Source: an uncultured Thermomicrobiales bacterium (GTDB taxonomy: Bacteria > Chloroflexota > Chloroflexia > Thermomicrobiales > UBA6265). Taken from it: 15,261 bases of DNA. Position 1 is the stretch's first letter. Each line of letters opens with the position of its first letter. The stretch covers positions 1-15,261 of the forward strand of contig CADCWJ010000270.1 in the NCBI GenBank assembly GCA_902806365.1, given 5' to 3'. The notes beneath the pieces are model-generated. The model was not told the DNA's origin, ran no database searches, and worked only from the letters and a program-made list of their open reading frames with translations. Both the position numbers and the translations under genes were made by a program. Of the stretch, positions 1 to 7,895 are shown piece by piece.

Positions 1-818
1 TCCTGCTCCGCCGCCTGGCCCTCAAGGGCACGCAAGGTTGCCTCGAGTTCGGCGTGCTCCGTCTCGAGCAACGCCAACTCCTGCGCCTTCCGATCCTCGA
101 TCGACGTCGCCAGGTTCTGCGATCCCTCATCGAGATTGGAGACGTCGGCGGTCACCTGAGACACGATCTCATCGAGCTTCGCCTTGGCCTCCGCCGTGAA
201 CTCGGCGACCGTCTCCTCGTGGAGTTCATTGATCTCGGCAATCGCCGCCGTCCGGGCCTCTTCATCAACCCGCGTGATCAGGTACGACGCGAAGTACAGC
301 ACCCGCTCGAGGTTGCGTGGCGAGATATCGAGCAGCAGCCCGAGCCGGCTCGGCGTTCCCTTGACGTACCAGATATGCGCCACCGGCGCGGCCAGCTCGA
401 TATGGCCCATCCGCTCGCGGCGGACCTTGGAGCGGGTGACTTCGACACCGCACTTGTCGCAGACGGTCCCGGCGTGGCGGATGCGCTTGTACTTCCCGCA
501 ATAGCACTCCCAGTCCCGCGTCGGGCCGAAGATACGCTCGCAGAAAAGCCCGCCGTGCTCCGGCTTCAGCGTTCGGTAATTAATGGTTTCAGGCTTCGTG
601 ACCTCGCCGTACGACCAGCTTCGGATTGCCTCAGGCGAGGCAAGCCGGATCCGGATCGCGTCGAAGTTGTTGACGTCCAGAACCCGGCCGCGATCCTGCC
701 GATCGCCCCGGGAGAAGCCGCCCGATGTGCGCGAGTCGAACTGACCCGAGCTCTCGAATGTCGCGGTCCGGCCAGCGGAATGATCGGGAGCGACATCAGG
801 GATGTTGATGCTTGACAT
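1..818 (-). CDS. rpoC: RNA polymerase subunit beta' (RpoC), 5' part only
   Basis: This is the N-terminal 272 codons of the beta' subunit of RNA polymerase, which carries the zinc-binding domain, clamp and, further on, the catalytic Mg site (outside the window). The conserved start of the family is clear: FDAIRIRLASPEAIRSWSYG from residue 52, PETINYRTLKPEHGGLFCERIFGP, then the four zinc ligands C105, C107, C120 and C123 (CYCGKYK...CDKCGVEVT), VRRERMGHIELAAPVAHIWY and PSRLGLLLD. The ATG at 818 has GGAGG four bases upstream and lies 77 bp after rpoB, so the two are very likely cotranscribed. Two oddities: about 50 residues rich in Ser, Gly, Asp and Arg precede FDAI (E. coli has about 16), and from residue 184 to the window edge the protein turns into a Glu/Ala/Leu-rich stretch that reads as coiled coil. 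The gene continues beyond base 1. Confidence 0.97.
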   Translation of the reverse strand, partial: MSSINIPDVAPDHSAGRTATFESSGQFDSRTSGGFSRGDRQDRGRVLDVNNFDAIRIRLASPEAIRSWSYGEVTKPETINYRTLKPEHGGLFCERIFGPTRDWECYCGKYKRIRHAGTVCDKCGVEVTRSKVRRERMGHIELAAPVAHIWYVKGTPSRLGLLLDISPRNLERVLYFASYLITRVDEEARTAAIAEINELHEETVAEFTAEAKAKLDEIVSQVTADVSNLDEGSQNLATSIEDRKAQELALLETEHAELEATLRALEGQAAEQ

Positions 819-859
819 GGTGCCTCCACTCGAGACGAACGTCGATCCTGGTCCAGGCG

Positions 860-883
860 AGGCGGGCCGCAATCGGCCCGCCT
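860..883 (-). other. Hairpin in the rpoB-rpoC spacer
   Basis: A perfect 10-bp inverted repeat (AGGCGGGCCG / CGGCCCGCCT) with a 4-base loop occupies a third of the 77-bp spacer. No T-run follows it on the minus strand, so it does not look like a complete intrinsic terminator; an RNA-processing, pausing or stabilising element between the two cistrons is more likely. A shorter palindrome (CCTGG-T-CCAGG, 847-857) lies just downstream in the direction of transcription. Confidence 0.6.
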
Positions 884-895
884 GCTTCCGATCGC

Positions 896-3800
896 TCAGT
901 CGGACGTTCGCTCGAAGCCGCTCAGATTGATTCGATCCAGATTGGAGAGCAGGTCGCGCGAGGTGTCCTCGGTGAACTCGACCGTCTGCTCGTCTTCATT
1001 GATGACATCGATCGAGAGCCCAAGGCTGCGAAGTTCCTTCACCAGCACCTTGAACGACTCGGGCACACCGGCTTCGCCGATCTCCTCACCCTTGACGATC
1101 GACTCATACGTCTTGACACGTCCGACGATGTCGTCGGACTTGACCGTCAGCATCTCCTGGAGAATGTGCGCCGCACCATAGGCTTCGAGCGCCCAGACTT
1201 CCATCTCGCCGAAGCGCTGACCGCCGAACTGCGCCTTGCCGCCCAGTGGCTGCTGCGTGACCAACGAGTAGGGGCCGGTCGACCGCGCGTGAATCTTGTC
1301 CTCGACGAGGTGAGCCAACTTCAGCATGTAGACCACGCCGACCGTGACCGGGCGGTCGAACTTCTCGCCGGTTCGCCCGTCGTAGAGATCGACCTTGCCG
1401 TCCTCCGGCAAACCCGCCTCACGCAGCGCGTCGCGGATTTCGTCCTCGTGCGCCCCGTCGAACACCGGCGTGGCGACCTTGAAGCCGAGCTTGTCGGCGG
1501 CCCATCCGAGATGGGTTTCCAGCACCTGGCCGAGATTCATCCGCGATGGCACACCGATCGGATTGAGGATAATGTCGACCGGTGTTCCGTCCGGCAGATA
1601 CGGCATATCTTCCATAGGAAGGATCTTGCTGATTACGCCCTTGTTGCCGTGACGACCCGCCATCTTGTCGCCTTCGGAGATCTTCCGCTTCTGCGCGATC
1701 ATCACGCGCACACTCTGGTTCACGCCGGCCGGCAACTCGTGATCCGAGCTGTCGTCGCGCCGGAACTGCTTCACGTCGATCACCTTGCCGTGGACACCGT
1801 GCGGCACGCGCAGCGAGGTGTCCTTCACCTCGCGCGCCTTCTCGCCGAAGATCGCGCGAAGCAGCCGCTCCTCAGCGCTGAGCTCGGTCTCGCCCCGCGG
1901 CGTGACCTTGCCGACGAGGATGTCATTGGGCCGGACCTCGGCGCCGATCCGGATGATCCCGGTTTCGTCAAGATTCGCGAGGCTCTCCTCACCGACATTC
2001 GGGATGTCCCGTGTGATCTCTTCCGGTCCGAGCTTGGTATCGCGCGCCTCGCACTCGTACTTCTCGATGTGGATCGAGGTGTACACGTCGTCGCGCACGA
2101 GGCGCTCGCTGAGGAGGATGGCGTCCTCGAAGTTGCCACCCTCCCACGGCATGAAGGCCACGAGCAGGTTCTGGCCCAGCGCCAGCTCGCCGTTCTCGGT
2201 CGACGACGAATCAGCGATCACCTGATCGACCAGCACGCGATCACCGATATGGACGATGGGCCGTTGGTTGATGCAGGTGTCCTGGTTCGAGCGAACGAAC
2301 TTCTGCAGGTGATAGATGTGGCGATTGCCGTCATCCTCGACGATCGTGATCTGCTTGCCCGAGGCTGACACGACGGTCCCGGCGTGCCGCGAGACCACGA
2401 CCTGACCCGAATCGCGGGCGGCCAGATACTCCACTCCGGTACCGATCACCGGAGCCTGCGGCCGCACGAGCGGCACGGCCTGACGCTGCATGTTGGCGCC
2501 CATCAGCGCCCGGTTCGCGTCGTCGTGCTCCAGGAACGGGATCAACGCGGTCGCGACCGACACCACCTGCTTGGGCGAAACGTCCATGTAGTGGACCTGC
2601 TCCGCCGGGACAACGGGAAAGCGATGCCCGTCGGAACCGAGACGGACCGTCACCTCTTCAACGGCAATCCGGCCCTTCTCGTCCAGCGGCATGTTCGCCT
2701 GGGCGATCATCACGCTGACCTCGCGGTCCGCGGGCAGGTAGTCGATGGTCTCCGACGCCACCGGCCGGATGCGCACCGTGGCTACTCCAGCCTCGGCGAT
2801 CGCGGCCGCGTGCTTGGCGGTCATCTCGGTTCCAGCCTTGACGATCGCCCGGTTCGTCTCGGGATGCTGCACATCCACGCTGGCGATCTGGCCTTCGAGC
2901 GGTACCGCCGGATTCGCAACGTCGATCAGCGAGATCACGCGCCGGTACGGCGTCTCGATGAAGCCGTACGGGTTGATCTTGCCGTACGTCGCGAGATAAC
3001 CGATCAAACCGATGTTGGGCCCTTCCGGTGTCTCGATCGGACAGATTCGCCCGTAATGCGATGGATGCACATCCCGCACATCAAGCCCGGCGCGGTCCCG
3101 GCTCAGGCCGCCAGGGCCGAGTGCCGAGAGGCGACGCTTGTGCGTCAGCTCGGCCAGCGGATTGGTCTGGTCCATGAACTGGGAAAGCTGCGATCCGCCG
3201 AAGAACTCCCGCACGGCGGCCATCACCGGCCGGGTCGTGCTGATCAGCCCCTGGGGTGTCACCGTCTCCGGATCCTGGATCGTCATCCGCTCGCGGATAC
3301 CCCGCTCCAGGCGCTGGAACCCGGTACGCACATGCATCTGGATCAGCTCGCCGACCGCGCGAATCCGGCGATTGCCGAGATGGTCGATATCGTCGGAGTG
3401 GCTGAGGCCGTTGTTGAGGCGGATGATCTCCCGGATGATCTCGATCAGATCCTCCTTCTGGAGGATCCGGTCGTCGGTCTGGTCGTCGCGGTGGTCGCTG
3501 TGCAGCCGTTCGTTCAGCTTATAGCGCCCGACCTTGGCGAGATCGTAGCGGCGCTCGTTGAAGAACAGGTTCTCCAGCATCGCCGTCGCGTTGTCCTTGG
3601 TCGGGGGATCACCCGGCCGCAACCGACGGTAGAGCTCGATCAGCGCCTCTTCGCGTGTCTTCGTCGGCTCCTTGTCGAGGGTCGTCGCGATGTAGCGGTG
3701 GTCTTCATTGGTATCGACGCCCGCGAAGGCTTCCAGCAGCTCGTCGTCGCTCTCGATCCCGATCGCCCGGAGCAGGATCGTCACCGGCATCTTGCGCTTG

Positions 3801-4465
3801 CGGTCGACCTTGACCGAGAGGATGTCGCGGTTCGACGTCTCGAACTCGAGCCACGCGCCCCGGTTCGGGATCAGCTTGGCAGTCGAGAGGAACTTGCCCG
3901 TCGCCGGGTCACGCTGCCGCTCGAAGTAGACGCCCGGCGACCGCACGAGCTGGGACACGACGACGCGCTCGGTCCCGTTGATGACGAACGTGCCGTCGGC
4001 GGTCATCATCGGGAAGTCGCCGAGGAAGATCCCGTCCGGTCCCGTCTCCTTGATCTCGCCGGTCTCCTTCATCACCAGCTTGGCGGAGACGCGCAGCGGC
4101 GCGGCAAAGGTGATATCGCGCTCCCGGCAAAAGACCTCCGCGATCCGGGGGTCGGCCTTGGCACGCTCCTGCTCCTCACCTTTCGGCATCCGCGTCCAGG
4201 GATCATCGAACCGCGGGTTCGAGATGTAGAGTTCCATCTTCTTGTGGTGATCGGTAATCGGCGAGATCTCGTCGAGCAGCTCTCGCAGTCCCTCGCGCAC
4301 GAACCAAGCGAACGATTCAATCTGAATCTGAACCAGGTTGGGCATCTCGAGGACTGTTGGAATTCGTGAGTATGTCCGCCGCCCCACTCCCACATTGGAA
4401 AGCACTTGGGGCGTTTCCGTGACGTGGGTCGCGACGCTGGACCTGGTATCTCGTTCGACTGCCAT
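896..4465 (-). CDS. rpoB: RNA polymerase subunit beta (RpoB)
   Basis: RpoB is the beta subunit of the core RNA polymerase and forms one side of the active cleft together with beta'. The 1189-residue product is full length for a bacterial beta without large lineage inserts. Landmarks include RIPTVLEMPNLVQIQIESF near residue 34, the rifampicin region at about 425-454 (SQLSQFMDQTNPLAELTHKR), PIETPEGPNIGLIG at about 476, GRHGNKGVISKILP and GGKAQFGGQRFGEMEVWALE near the C terminus. The rifampicin-contact residues equivalent to E. coli D516, H526 and S531 are D432, H442 and S447, i.e. the drug-sensitive state. The ATG at 4465 is preceded by GGGGAG six bases upstream. Unlike in many bacteria, no rplJ-rplL genes lie directly upstream; the neighbour is divergent yvcK. 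I found no convincing promoter for it on the minus strand. Long open frames antisense to it are GC artefacts. Confidence 0.99.
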   Translation of the reverse strand: MAVERDTRSSVATHVTETPQVLSNVGVGRRTYSRIPTVLEMPNLVQIQIESFAWFVREGLRELLDEISPITDHHKKMELYISNPRFDDPWTRMPKGEEQERAKADPRIAEVFCRERDITFAAPLRVSAKLVMKETGEIKETGPDGIFLGDFPMMTADGTFVINGTERVVVSQLVRSPGVYFERQRDPATGKFLSTAKLIPNRGAWLEFETSNRDILSVKVDRKRKMPVTILLRAIGIESDDELLEAFAGVDTNEDHRYIATTLDKEPTKTREEALIELYRRLRPGDPPTKDNATAMLENLFFNERRYDLAKVGRYKLNERLHSDHRDDQTDDRILQKEDLIEIIREIIRLNNGLSHSDDIDHLGNRRIRAVGELIQMHVRTGFQRLERGIRERMTIQDPETVTPQGLISTTRPVMAAVREFFGGSQLSQFMDQTNPLAELTHKRRLSALGPGGLSRDRAGLDVRDVHPSHYGRICPIETPEGPNIGLIGYLATYGKINPYGFIETPYRRVISLIDVANPAVPLEGQIASVDVQHPETNRAIVKAGTEMTAKHAAAIAEAGVATVRIRPVASETIDYLPADREVSVMIAQANMPLDEKGRIAVEEVTVRLGSDGHRFPVVPAEQVHYMDVSPKQVVSVATALIPFLEHDDANRALMGANMQRQAVPLVRPQAPVIGTGVEYLAARDSGQVVVSRHAGTVVSASGKQITIVEDDGNRHIYHLQKFVRSNQDTCINQRPIVHIGDRVLVDQVIADSSSTENGELALGQNLLVAFMPWEGGNFEDAILLSERLVRDDVYTSIHIEKYECEARDTKLGPEEITRDIPNVGEESLANLDETGIIRIGAEVRPNDILVGKVTPRGETELSAEERLLRAIFGEKAREVKDTSLRVPHGVHGKVIDVKQFRRDDSSDHELPAGVNQSVRVMIAQKRKISEGDKMAGRHGNKGVISKILPMEDMPYLPDGTPVDIILNPIGVPSRMNLGQVLETHLGWAADKLGFKVATPVFDGAHEDEIRDALREAGLPEDGKVDLYDGRTGEKFDRPVTVGVVYMLKLAHLVEDKIHARSTGPYSLVTQQPLGGKAQFGGQRFGEMEVWALEAYGAAHILQEMLTVKSDDIVGRVKTYESIVKGEEIGEAGVPESFKVLVKELRSLGLSIDVINEDEQTVEFTEDTSRDLLSNLDRINLSGFERTSD

Positions 4466-4794
4466 GTAATGCTCCCCGTTTGCGGTCAGCGCCCCGGATG
4501 TGGCGCACCGACCCGAAGAAAAACCGGACGTGAGTGAACAGCCGCGTGATGTGCTCTATCGATGGATTGAAGTGGTGACTGCACCTGTGGTGAAGACAGC
4601 GTATTGGCGGGTCCTCGAGACGCTCGGCGCATCGTGATCGAGCAGGGTGCCCGCTTGACGGTTATCGGGAACTGGTGATCCGAATCGTGAGGACATGCTT
4701 CTCCATTTGACCGGTCATCGCGGAACTGAGCCGGGCGTCGGGGGGACCTTCCGTGGCCGCGGCCAGCGGAAAGGCGTGTTCAGGACGACACGAC

Positions 4795-4833
4795 GGCAAA
4801 CCGGAAGGGTTCGCTGCGCCCTTCCGGTTTGTC
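4795..4833. repeat. Long inverted repeat overlapping the yvcK -35 box
   Basis: The arms CAAACCGGAAGGG (4797-4809) and CCCTTCCGGTTTG (4819-4831) are perfectly complementary over 13 bp around a 9-base loop. One G-T pair and one G-C pair extend the match to 4795 and 4833. The right arm contains most of the TTGTCA -35 box. It could be an operator, a transcription terminator that isolates the divergent units (the plus strand after it is moderately T-rich, without a clean T-run), or a leader stem in transcripts heading to rpoB. Confidence 0.6.
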
Positions 4834-4857
4834 AGGTTGTTGCTTCTTGAGTACAAT
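4829..4857 (+). promoter_or_regulatory. Sigma70-type promoter for yvcK
   Basis: TTGTCA (4829-4834) and TACAAT (4852-4857) are separated by exactly 17 bp, close to the housekeeping consensus. Transcription would start near 4864, giving an untranslated leader of about 300 bases before the yvcK ATG at 5164. The tatA promoter in this window has the same -10 hexamer and the same spacing, which supports both calls. Confidence 0.65.
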
Positions 4858-5163
4858 CGGCTGCACGCAGAATGTTGTCCAAATCGTTGCCATGGGCGGC
4901 GAGCGGCATATGCCCGCTTTCCGCACGAAAGGTAAGTATAGCGCCCCGCCGCGCTTTGCGCAACCCCCCGGGCGCCCCGGAATTGGGCTTGTCCCGGCAG
5001 CTTCCCCACCCCCCACGGGCGCCCGGCCCGGAGCCGTTTTTGCCACTTTGGCCCGGTCACGGGTGTACACTATCGTCTCATCCGCTATCTTGTTCCTGAG
5101 CGTTGATCTGTCGTCTCCCACACTGAACGAGCGCTCATCGCAACGCCACAGCATGGATAGGCA

Positions 5164-6564
5164 ATGAACTCCCGAAACCTCCGAATCTGGCTTCGTCCCG
5201 GCATGAGGATCAAGCGTTGGGTCGGCTTGTTCATGGCGGCGGTGATCCTCAGTAGCCTCGCGCTCGCCATGTTCGCCGCCTGGGTTTACCAGAGCTACAA
5301 GTTCCCGGAGGGGCTGCAGGACATTGTCCAGTCCATCACCCTCCAGTTCATTCCCCACCCCTATCGGGAAATTCTGCTTCTCTCCGGCGGTCTTGCGCTT
5401 CTCCTCTACGCTATCGCGCGGCTCAGTCATGCCCTCATCGCTCCCCTGATCGCGCATGATCCGGGCGGGCGGGCCTTTGCCGAAATCGTCAACGAGCATC
5501 GTTTCGGCCCGGTCCAGCCCGAGTTCAACGTGGTCGCGATCGGTGGCGGTACGGGGCTGAGCGCCCTCCTGCGCGGTCTCAAGTTTGCCAACGCCAACCT
5601 GACCGCGATCGTGACCGTCGCCGACGACGGCGGCAGCACCGGCCGGATCCGGGATGTCTTCAACATGCCCGCGCCCGGCGACATCCGTAACTGCCTTGTC
5701 GCCCTGGCCGACGCGGAATCGACGATGGGCAGGCTCTTTCACTACCGGTTTGACAAGGAAGGATCCGAGCTTTCCGGCCACGCCTTCGGCAATCTGTTCA
5801 TCACCGCGATGACCCAGGTCACCGGCAGCTTCGAGCAGGCGGTGATCGAATCGGCGCGCGTGCTCAACGTACGAGGCCGGGTTCTCCCCTCTACAGTCGA
5901 AAACGTGACACTTTGCGCCGATCTCGCCGACGGCACGACGGTCAAGGGCGAGTCCACGATCTCGCACGAGAAACCAGCGATCGAACGGATCTTCCTTGAA
6001 CCCCACAATCCGGACGCGTACGGTCCCGCCCTTGCCGCGATTTTCAACGCCGACCTGATCGTGCTCGGCCCCGGCAGCCTCTACACCAGCGTGCTCCCCA
6101 ATCTGCTGGTCGATGGTGTACGCGAGGCGATCCACTGGTCGAAGGGGTCGACTGTCTACGTCTGCAATGTCGCCACCCAACATGGTGAGACCGACCATTT
6201 CGGATACGCCGATCATGTCCAGCAGATCGTCGACTACCTCGGCCAGGGCGAACTCGATTACGCGCTCGTCAACAGCAACCCGGCGGCGGCGGACGCGATC
6301 AGCCCCGAGTGGGGCGTCGAAGCGGTCATCTACGACGGTGCCCCGCTGACTGCCGGAAATGTCCAGGTGATCGCCCGGGATGTCGTCAACGACGTCAACC
6401 CGCTTCGCCACGATCCCTCGAAGCTCGCCGAGGTCCTGATCGAACTTGCCCGGATCCATACCTCAACGGTGCCCATGGTGGACGGCGCCCCCGCCGCCGA
6501 CATGCATCGCACCTGGGCCGAAAAAGCCCCTCCCGCCCGATCTCCGGCCGGCATCTCGTCGTAG
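5164..6564 (+). CDS. yvcK: YvcK/GlmR-family (CofD-like) protein with N-terminal membrane anchor
   Basis: YvcK (GlmR) proteins bind UDP-sugars such as UDP-GlcNAc and in Bacillus adjust carbon flow into peptidoglycan precursors, especially during gluconeogenic growth. The 466-residue product has the family signature from about residue 122: AIGGGTGLSALLRGLK (125-140), VADDGGSTGRIRD (152-164), PGDIRN (171-176), LGPGSLYTSVLPNLLV (301-316) and CNVATQHGETD (334-344). Ahead of it are two hydrophobic segments, roughly residues 19-41 and 68-92, giving a membrane-tethered form longer than the soluble Bacillus protein of a little over 300 residues. The ATG at 5164 overlaps the stop of a 4-codon frame (5153-5167), and the only upstream purine motif, GGATAGG, is very close, so the start is less certain than the family. 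The last 40 or so residues are Ala/Pro-rich and look unconserved. The glycolytic gap operon follows 202 bp later on the same strand. Confidence 0.93.
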   Translation: MNSRNLRIWLRPGMRIKRWVGLFMAAVILSSLALAMFAAWVYQSYKFPEGLQDIVQSITLQFIPHPYREILLLSGGLALLLYAIARLSHALIAPLIAHDPGGRAFAEIVNEHRFGPVQPEFNVVAIGGGTGLSALLRGLKFANANLTAIVTVADDGGSTGRIRDVFNMPAPGDIRNCLVALADAESTMGRLFHYRFDKEGSELSGHAFGNLFITAMTQVTGSFEQAVIESARVLNVRGRVLPSTVENVTLCADLADGTTVKGESTISHEKPAIERIFLEPHNPDAYGPALAAIFNADLIVLGPGSLYTSVLPNLLVDGVREAIHWSKGSTVYVCNVATQHGETDHFGYADHVQQIVDYLGQGELDYALVNSNPAAADAISPEWGVEAVIYDGAPLTAGNVQVIARDVVNDVNPLRHDPSKLAEVLIELARIHTSTVPMVDGAPAADMHRTWAEKAPPARSPAGISS

Positions 6565-6626
6565 TCACCACCGTTCCCCCTCGCGGCGACGCTCATCAGC
6601 TCAGGTCCAGCCCGGCCCGGTCCCGT

Positions 6627-6632
6627 TATAGT
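6627..6632 (+). promoter_or_regulatory. Possible -10 box for the gap operon
   Basis: TATAGT lies 134 bp upstream of the gap start in the 202-bp yvcK-gap spacer. No recognisable -35 hexamer is found at 16-18 bp. A small hairpin (CGTAGA / TCTACG, 6715-6729, 3-base loop) sits between this box and the gene. I see no operator resembling known glycolytic repressor sites. Confidence 0.35.
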
Positions 6633-6766
6633 GGTGCGTATCATGGCCTTCCCGATAGCGAGCGATGGCATAGTCGCGCGTCGTGGAGCTTGTGCCCCGT
6701 TCCATTTCGCGAGACGTAGACGATCTACGACAGATCTTCCGATGGTCGACAACAGAGGAGTCGCGC

Positions 6767-7792
6767 ATGGCATACAAGATCGGCGTCAATGGCTTTGGAC
6801 GGATTGGGCGCCAGGTGTTCAAGGCCGTCGAACAGGGTGGCTTCAGCGACCTGTTCGAGATCGTCGCCGTCAATGACCTGACGGACAACGAAACGCTTGC
6901 TCACCTGCTCAAGTACGACTCGACCTACGGTCGCTACGATGCCGAGATCACCGCGAACGGCGACGGCGTGACGGTCAACGGCCGGCTGCTGAAGGTGACC
7001 GCCGAGAAGGATCCGGCGGACCTTCCGTGGGCCGAGCTTGGGGTCGATCTCGTCGTCGAATCGACGGGACGCTTTACCGATGCCGGGAAGGCCCGCGCCC
7101 ATATCGACGCTGGCGCGAAGAAGGTCATCATCTCGGCCCCGGCGACGAATGAAGACATCACCGTCGTGCTTGGAGTCAACGAGGCGGCGTATCAGCCCGC
7201 CGACCATCACATCATTTCCAACGCCTCCTGCACGACAAATTGCCTTGCTCCAATCGCCAAGGTCGTCCTCGATACCTTCGGAATCCAGCAGGGCATGATG
7301 ACGACTGTTCATTCATATACCGCTGATCAGGTGCTGCAGGACGGACCCCACAAGGATGCCCGCCGCGCCAGGGGCGCACCGCAGAACATCATCCCCACAA
7401 CCAGCGGCGCGGCCAGGGCGCTCTCGCTGGTGATCCCGGAGCTGGAAGGCAAGTTCGACGGCTTTGCCCTGCGCGTGCCGACTCCAACCGTGTCGATCGT
7501 TGACTTCGTCGCCAACACCGACAAGCCGGTCACCATCGAGTCGGTCAACGCCGCGTTCCAGCAGGCTTCTGTCCACGAGGAATACGCCGGCATCATCGGC
7601 TATTCGGAAGAAGCGCTGGTCTCTTCCGATTACCGGCACGACTCCCGCTCGGCCATCGTCGATGCCCAGTCGACGATGACGATCGGCGACCGGATGGTGA
7701 AAGTGGTCGCCTGGTATGACAACGAATGGGGCTACTCCTGCCGCGTCGCCGATCTCATCGCGCTGGTCTGCGAACAGGGATTCAACGCCTGA
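6767..7792 (+). CDS. gap: Type I glyceraldehyde-3-phosphate dehydrogenase
   Basis: This enzyme oxidises glyceraldehyde 3-phosphate to 1,3-bisphosphoglycerate with NAD and phosphate, in the cytosol, at the entry to lower glycolysis. The 341-residue product has the Rossmann start YKIGVNGFGRIGR, an Asp at residue 37 in AVNDL (typical of NAD preference), the catalytic motif SNASCTTNC with C155, the partner H182 in TVHSYTADQ, HKDARRARGAPQNIIPT in the phosphate-binding S-loop region, and WYDNEWGYSCR near the end. The ATG at 6767 is chosen because it begins exactly at the conserved N terminus and follows AGAGGAG by seven bases; an upstream in-frame GTG at 6683 would add 28 unconserved residues. pgk begins 103 bp later, so gap is probably the first gene of a gap-pgk-tpiA-secG transcript. 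Confidence 0.98.
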   Translation: MAYKIGVNGFGRIGRQVFKAVEQGGFSDLFEIVAVNDLTDNETLAHLLKYDSTYGRYDAEITANGDGVTVNGRLLKVTAEKDPADLPWAELGVDLVVESTGRFTDAGKARAHIDAGAKKVIISAPATNEDITVVLGVNEAAYQPADHHIISNASCTTNCLAPIAKVVLDTFGIQQGMMTTVHSYTADQVLQDGPHKDARRARGAPQNIIPTTSGAARALSLVIPELEGKFDGFALRVPTPTVSIVDFVANTDKPVTIESVNAAFQQASVHEEYAGIIGYSEEALVSSDYRHDSRSAIVDAQSTMTIGDRMVKVVAWYDNEWGYSCRVADLIALVCEQGFNA

Positions 7793-7895
7793 TCCAGCCG
7801 TCGGAAGGCCGCCACGGCGTCGCTCGACCACCCTTGCAAGCGCCGCCGGCGGAGGACATCATCGCCGCCATGGCGAAAGGGATGTGAATCCACCA

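Larger units (their letters stand above)
4466..5163. other. Divergent intergenic region rpoB / yvcK (698 bp)
   Basis: No credible gene lies here. From left to right I see the rpoB leader (4466 to about 4750, without a clear minus-strand promoter), a 12-bp perfect palindrome TGGCCGCGGCCA at 4754-4765, a long inverted repeat at 4795-4833, a sigma70-like promoter facing yvcK at 4829-4857, and a roughly 300-base yvcK leader. The leader contains two 10-base arms able to pair (4968-4977 with 5017-5026), a T5 run at 5037-5041 and a second possible -10 box (TACACT, 5066-5071; no -35 at good spacing). Short open frames across it have no family resemblance and no ribosome binding sites that I trust. 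Confidence 0.75.

Noticed and set aside
812..4369. Two long plus-strand open frames (518 and 661 codons) opposite rpoB
   Set aside because: They lie entirely antisense to an unmistakable rpoB, are full of Arg, Asp, His and Leu repeats typical of mirror frames in GC-rich DNA, and show no family motif.
4829..5167. A 112-codon plus-strand frame in the yvcK leader
   Set aside because: Its first codons lie upstream of the predicted transcription start, and it is Pro/Arg-rich without resemblance to any family. Only the 4-codon overlap at its end is kept as a minor note.
4780..6459. A 559-codon minus-strand frame opposite yvcK
   Set aside because: It mirrors the yvcK codons, has no recognisable domain and no ribosome binding site; its extension into the intergenic region is low complexity.
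6683..6766. Longer gap product starting at an upstream GTG
   Set aside because: It would add 28 residues before the conserved MAYKIGVNGFG start, which has its own good ribosome binding site.
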